Assembly (NCBI RefSeq): GCF_015752155.1
Contig: NZ_JADOVI010000001.1
Location: 248,001-312,000, forward strand
Source of the DNA: Cryobacterium sp. MP_M3
GTDB taxonomy: Bacteria > Actinomycetota > Actinomycetes > Actinomycetales > Microbacteriaceae
Length of the DNA: 64,000 nucleotides
Direction: 5' to 3'
Shown here: positions 62,360 through 64,000 of the stretch, one piece after another
How the letters are laid out: the number at the start of each line of letters is the position of its first letter
Position numbering within the stretch: the first letter of the stretch is position 1
The notes under the pieces: model-generated
What the model was told of the DNA's origin: nothing
The model's input: the letters and a program-made list of their open reading frames with translations, nothing else
Databases searched by the model: none
Made by a program: the position numbers and the translations under genes

Positions 62360-63801
62360 CCGTTTCCCGCCAGGGCAACCCCGACTACCGCGACTCCGGG
62401 CTCGAGTTCCCGGAGGGCTTCATCTTCGGTTCGGCCACCGCCGCGTACCAGATCGAGGGCGCGTTCGACGAGGACGGCCGGGGTCCGTCGATCTGGGACA
62501 CCTTCAGTCATACCCCGGGCAAGGTCGAGAACGGCGACACCGGCGACAAGGCCAGCGACCACTACCACCACCTCGAGGAAGACCTCGACCTGATGGAGTC
62601 CCTCGGGCTGCACGCGTACCGGTTCTCGATCGCCTGGTCGCGCATCCAGCCGACCGGCCGCGGCCCGGCCAACGAGAACGGTCTCGCGTTCTACGGGCGC
62701 CTCGTCGACGGGCTACTGGCCCGCGGCATCCGCCCGATCGCGACCCTCTACCACTGGGACCTGCCGCAGGCGCTCGAGGACGAGGGCGGCTGGACCAACC
62801 GGGACACCGCGTATGCTTTCGCCGACTACGCGCGCATCATGGGCGAGGCCCTCGGCGACCGGATCGACACCTGGACCACTCTCAACGAGCCGTGGTGCTC
62901 CGCCTACCTCGGTTACGCCTCCGGCGCGCACGCGCCGGGCCGCACCGACGACGCGGCGGCGCTCACCGCGGTGCACCACCTCAACCTCGCGCACGGCCTC
63001 GCGATCACCGAGCTCAAGAAGGTCGTCACCAACGACCCCGACTTCTCGATCACGCTCAACCTGCACGTCATCCGCGGCGAGGGCGAGACCGGACCCGAAG
63101 CGGTGCGGCAGATCGACGGCCTCGGCAACCGGGTCTTCCTCGGCCCGCTCCTGACCGGTGAGTACCCGGCGGATGTCCAGGCCGACACCGCGGGCATCAC
63201 CGACTGGTCGTTCGTGCGGCCCGGTGACACCGAGATCATCCACCAGCCGCTCGACGTGCTCGGCGTCAACTACTACTCCACGACGCTCGTGCGGCTCTGG
63301 GACGGCGTCTCGCCGCGCCAGCACTCCGACGGGCACATGGATGTCGGCGCCTCGCCGTGGCCCGGCGCCGAGCGGGTCGAGTTCCTCGCCCAGCCCGGCC
63401 CCTACACGGAGATGGGCTGGAACATCGAGCCGGCCGGCCTGGAAGAGCTGCTGGTCAAGCTGCGCGACGAATTTCCCGGCCAGCCGCTGATGATCACCGA
63501 GAACGGCGCGGCCTTCGCCGACGTCGTCGTGCAGGAACCGACCGGCCCTGCCGTGCACGACCTGGAGCGCACCGACTACCTTCGCCGGCATTTCACGGCC
63601 GCCCACCGGGCGATCCAGCGCGGCGTCGACCTGCGCGGCTACCAGGTCTGGTCGTTCATGGACAACTTCGAGTGGGCCTACGGCTACTCCAAGAGGTTCG
63701 GCATCGTCTACATCGACTACGACACCGAGGCACGCATCCCCAAGGACAGCGCGCTCTGGTACCGGAGCCTCGTGTCGACCGGCATCATCCCGGAGGGCTA
63801 G
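62356..63801 (+). CDS. GH1 beta-glucosidase, intracellular
   Basis: 481-residue GH1 enzyme. The N-terminal signature [31 protein letters not shown] is present, with acid/base Glu178 in [13 protein letters not shown], nucleophile Glu382 in [11 protein letters not shown] and the glycone-site block [23 protein letters not shown]. No signal peptide. Translationally coupled to GH31. It would release glucose from cello- or xyloglucan-derived oligosaccharides after the alpha-xylose is removed; other beta-glycosides are possible. Confidence 0.95.
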   Translation: MTVSRQGNPDYRDSGLEFPEGFIFGSATAAYQIEGAFDEDGRGPSIWDTFSHTPGKVENGDTGDKASDHYHHLEEDLDLMESLGLHAYRFSIAWSRIQPTGRGPANENGLAFYGRLVDGLLARGIRPIATLYHWDLPQALEDEGGWTNRDTAYAFADYARIMGEALGDRIDTWTTLNEPWCSAYLGYASGAHAPGRTDDAAALTAVHHLNLAHGLAITELKKVVTNDPDFSITLNLHVIRGEGETGPEAVRQIDGLGNRVFLGPLLTGEYPADVQADTAGITDWSFVRPGDTEIIHQPLDVLGVNYYSTTLVRLWDGVSPRQHSDGHMDVGASPWPGAERVEFLAQPGPYTEMGWNIEPAGLEELLVKLRDEFPGQPLMITENGAAFADVVVQEPTGPAVHDLERTDYLRRHFTAAHRAIQRGVDLRGYQVWSFMDNFEWAYGYSKRFGIVYIDYDTEARIPKDSALWYRSLVSTGIIPEG

Positions 63802-63830
63802 GGGCGGGACGCTAACCTGAGGGCAACCGA

Positions 63831-64000
63831 GTGGAATGGAAAGCAGTGCAGGGGAGCAACCATGACGATGTGCGCCGGCACAACCTGTCGGCGATCCTCC
63901 GCATCGTCCACCGCAACGGGCCGACCTCCCGCGCGCAGCTGACCCGGTTGACCGGCCTGAACCGGTCCACGATCGCCGCCCTCGTCGGCGAGCTCGGCCA
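63831..64000 (+). CDS. ROK-family transcriptional regulator, N-terminus (runs off window)
   Basis: Only the first 56 codons are in the window. They encode a winged helix-turn-helix of the ROK repressor type: VRRHNLSAILRIVHRNGPTSRAQLTRLTGLNRSTIAALVGELG. In XylR/NagC-type ROK proteins this precedes a sugar-kinase-like sensor domain. I chose GTG 63831 because GAGGG at 63819-63823 lies seven bases upstream; in-frame GTG 63846 is the alternative. It follows GH1 by 29 bases on the same strand, so it may be the last gene of the alpha-xyloside operon. I propose it as the regulator that binds the five 23-bp boxes in the window. Confidence 0.88.
   Translation, partial: MEWKAVQGSNHDDVRRHNLSAILRIVHRNGPTSRAQLTRLTGLNRSTIAALVGELG

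Overview
The window reads as chromosomal DNA of a high-GC Gram-positive actinobacterium, most likely of the family Microbacteriaceae. This is an inference from codon usage, the aerobic class Ib ribonucleotide reductase set (nrdHIEF) with tandem NrdR boxes, the lipoprotein sugar-binding proteins, PGPGW and PLDc_N type membrane proteins, and short intergenic palindromes of the TCTCGACAAGCTCG kind. I see no rRNA, tRNA, CRISPR array, prophage or complete insertion sequence.

Layout. 1-9.2 kb: the 3' end of araA runs into a ChvE-MmsA-MmsB type sugar ABC transporter (SBP, ATPase, permease). A second, paralogous transporter follows in the order ATPase, permease, SBP, with its own promoter/operator region and strong terminators after each operon. 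9.2-10.5 kb: a broken AbiEi/DUF559-like gene bracketed by short inverted repeats. 10.5-15 kb: nrdH-nrdI-nrdE-nrdF behind two NrdR boxes and several DnaA-box-like sequences. 15-32 kb is a mixed housekeeping stretch: SnoaL-like and DUF1059 proteins, an EAL phosphodiesterase, secreted proteins of unknown role, a frameshifted TetR gene, ohr with a MarR regulator, a secreted six-hairpin-glycosidase-like protein behind two operators, an ArsR regulator, an M23 peptidase, CHY zinc-finger and DsbA-like proteins, a TetR regulator, an Eis-like acetyltransferase and glycerate kinase.

32-64 kb is a large plant-pentose/hemicellulose locus. It holds a LacI-controlled importer with GH51 arabinofuranosidase and aldose epimerase; xylB and xylA; a GH3 enzyme with a second importer (one permease carries an in-frame stop) and a divergent LacI; a GH43 xylosidase/arabinosidase; a third ChvE-MmsAB transporter and a sugar acetyltransferase; then a third LacI, an importer, a GH31 alpha-xylosidase, a GH1 beta-glucosidase and the start of a ROK-family regulator.

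How it works together (inference): none of the hydrolases at 36-64 kb has a signal peptide, so oligosaccharides appear to be imported by three ATPase-less CUT1-type importers and cut in the cytoplasm. The monosaccharides enter through the MmsAB-type transporters and feed AraA, XylA and XylB. Each LacI gene has a matching palindrome beside its likely target. Five copies of a 23-bp dyad, WTWTGTT-N9-MACAWAH, lie by xylA, the third chvE, the GH3 importer/LacI pair, the acetyltransferase and the alpha-xyloside operon. I propose this as the operator of the ROK (XylR-like) regulator at the right edge. Intercistronic hairpins follow four of the five SBP genes that are first in their operon.
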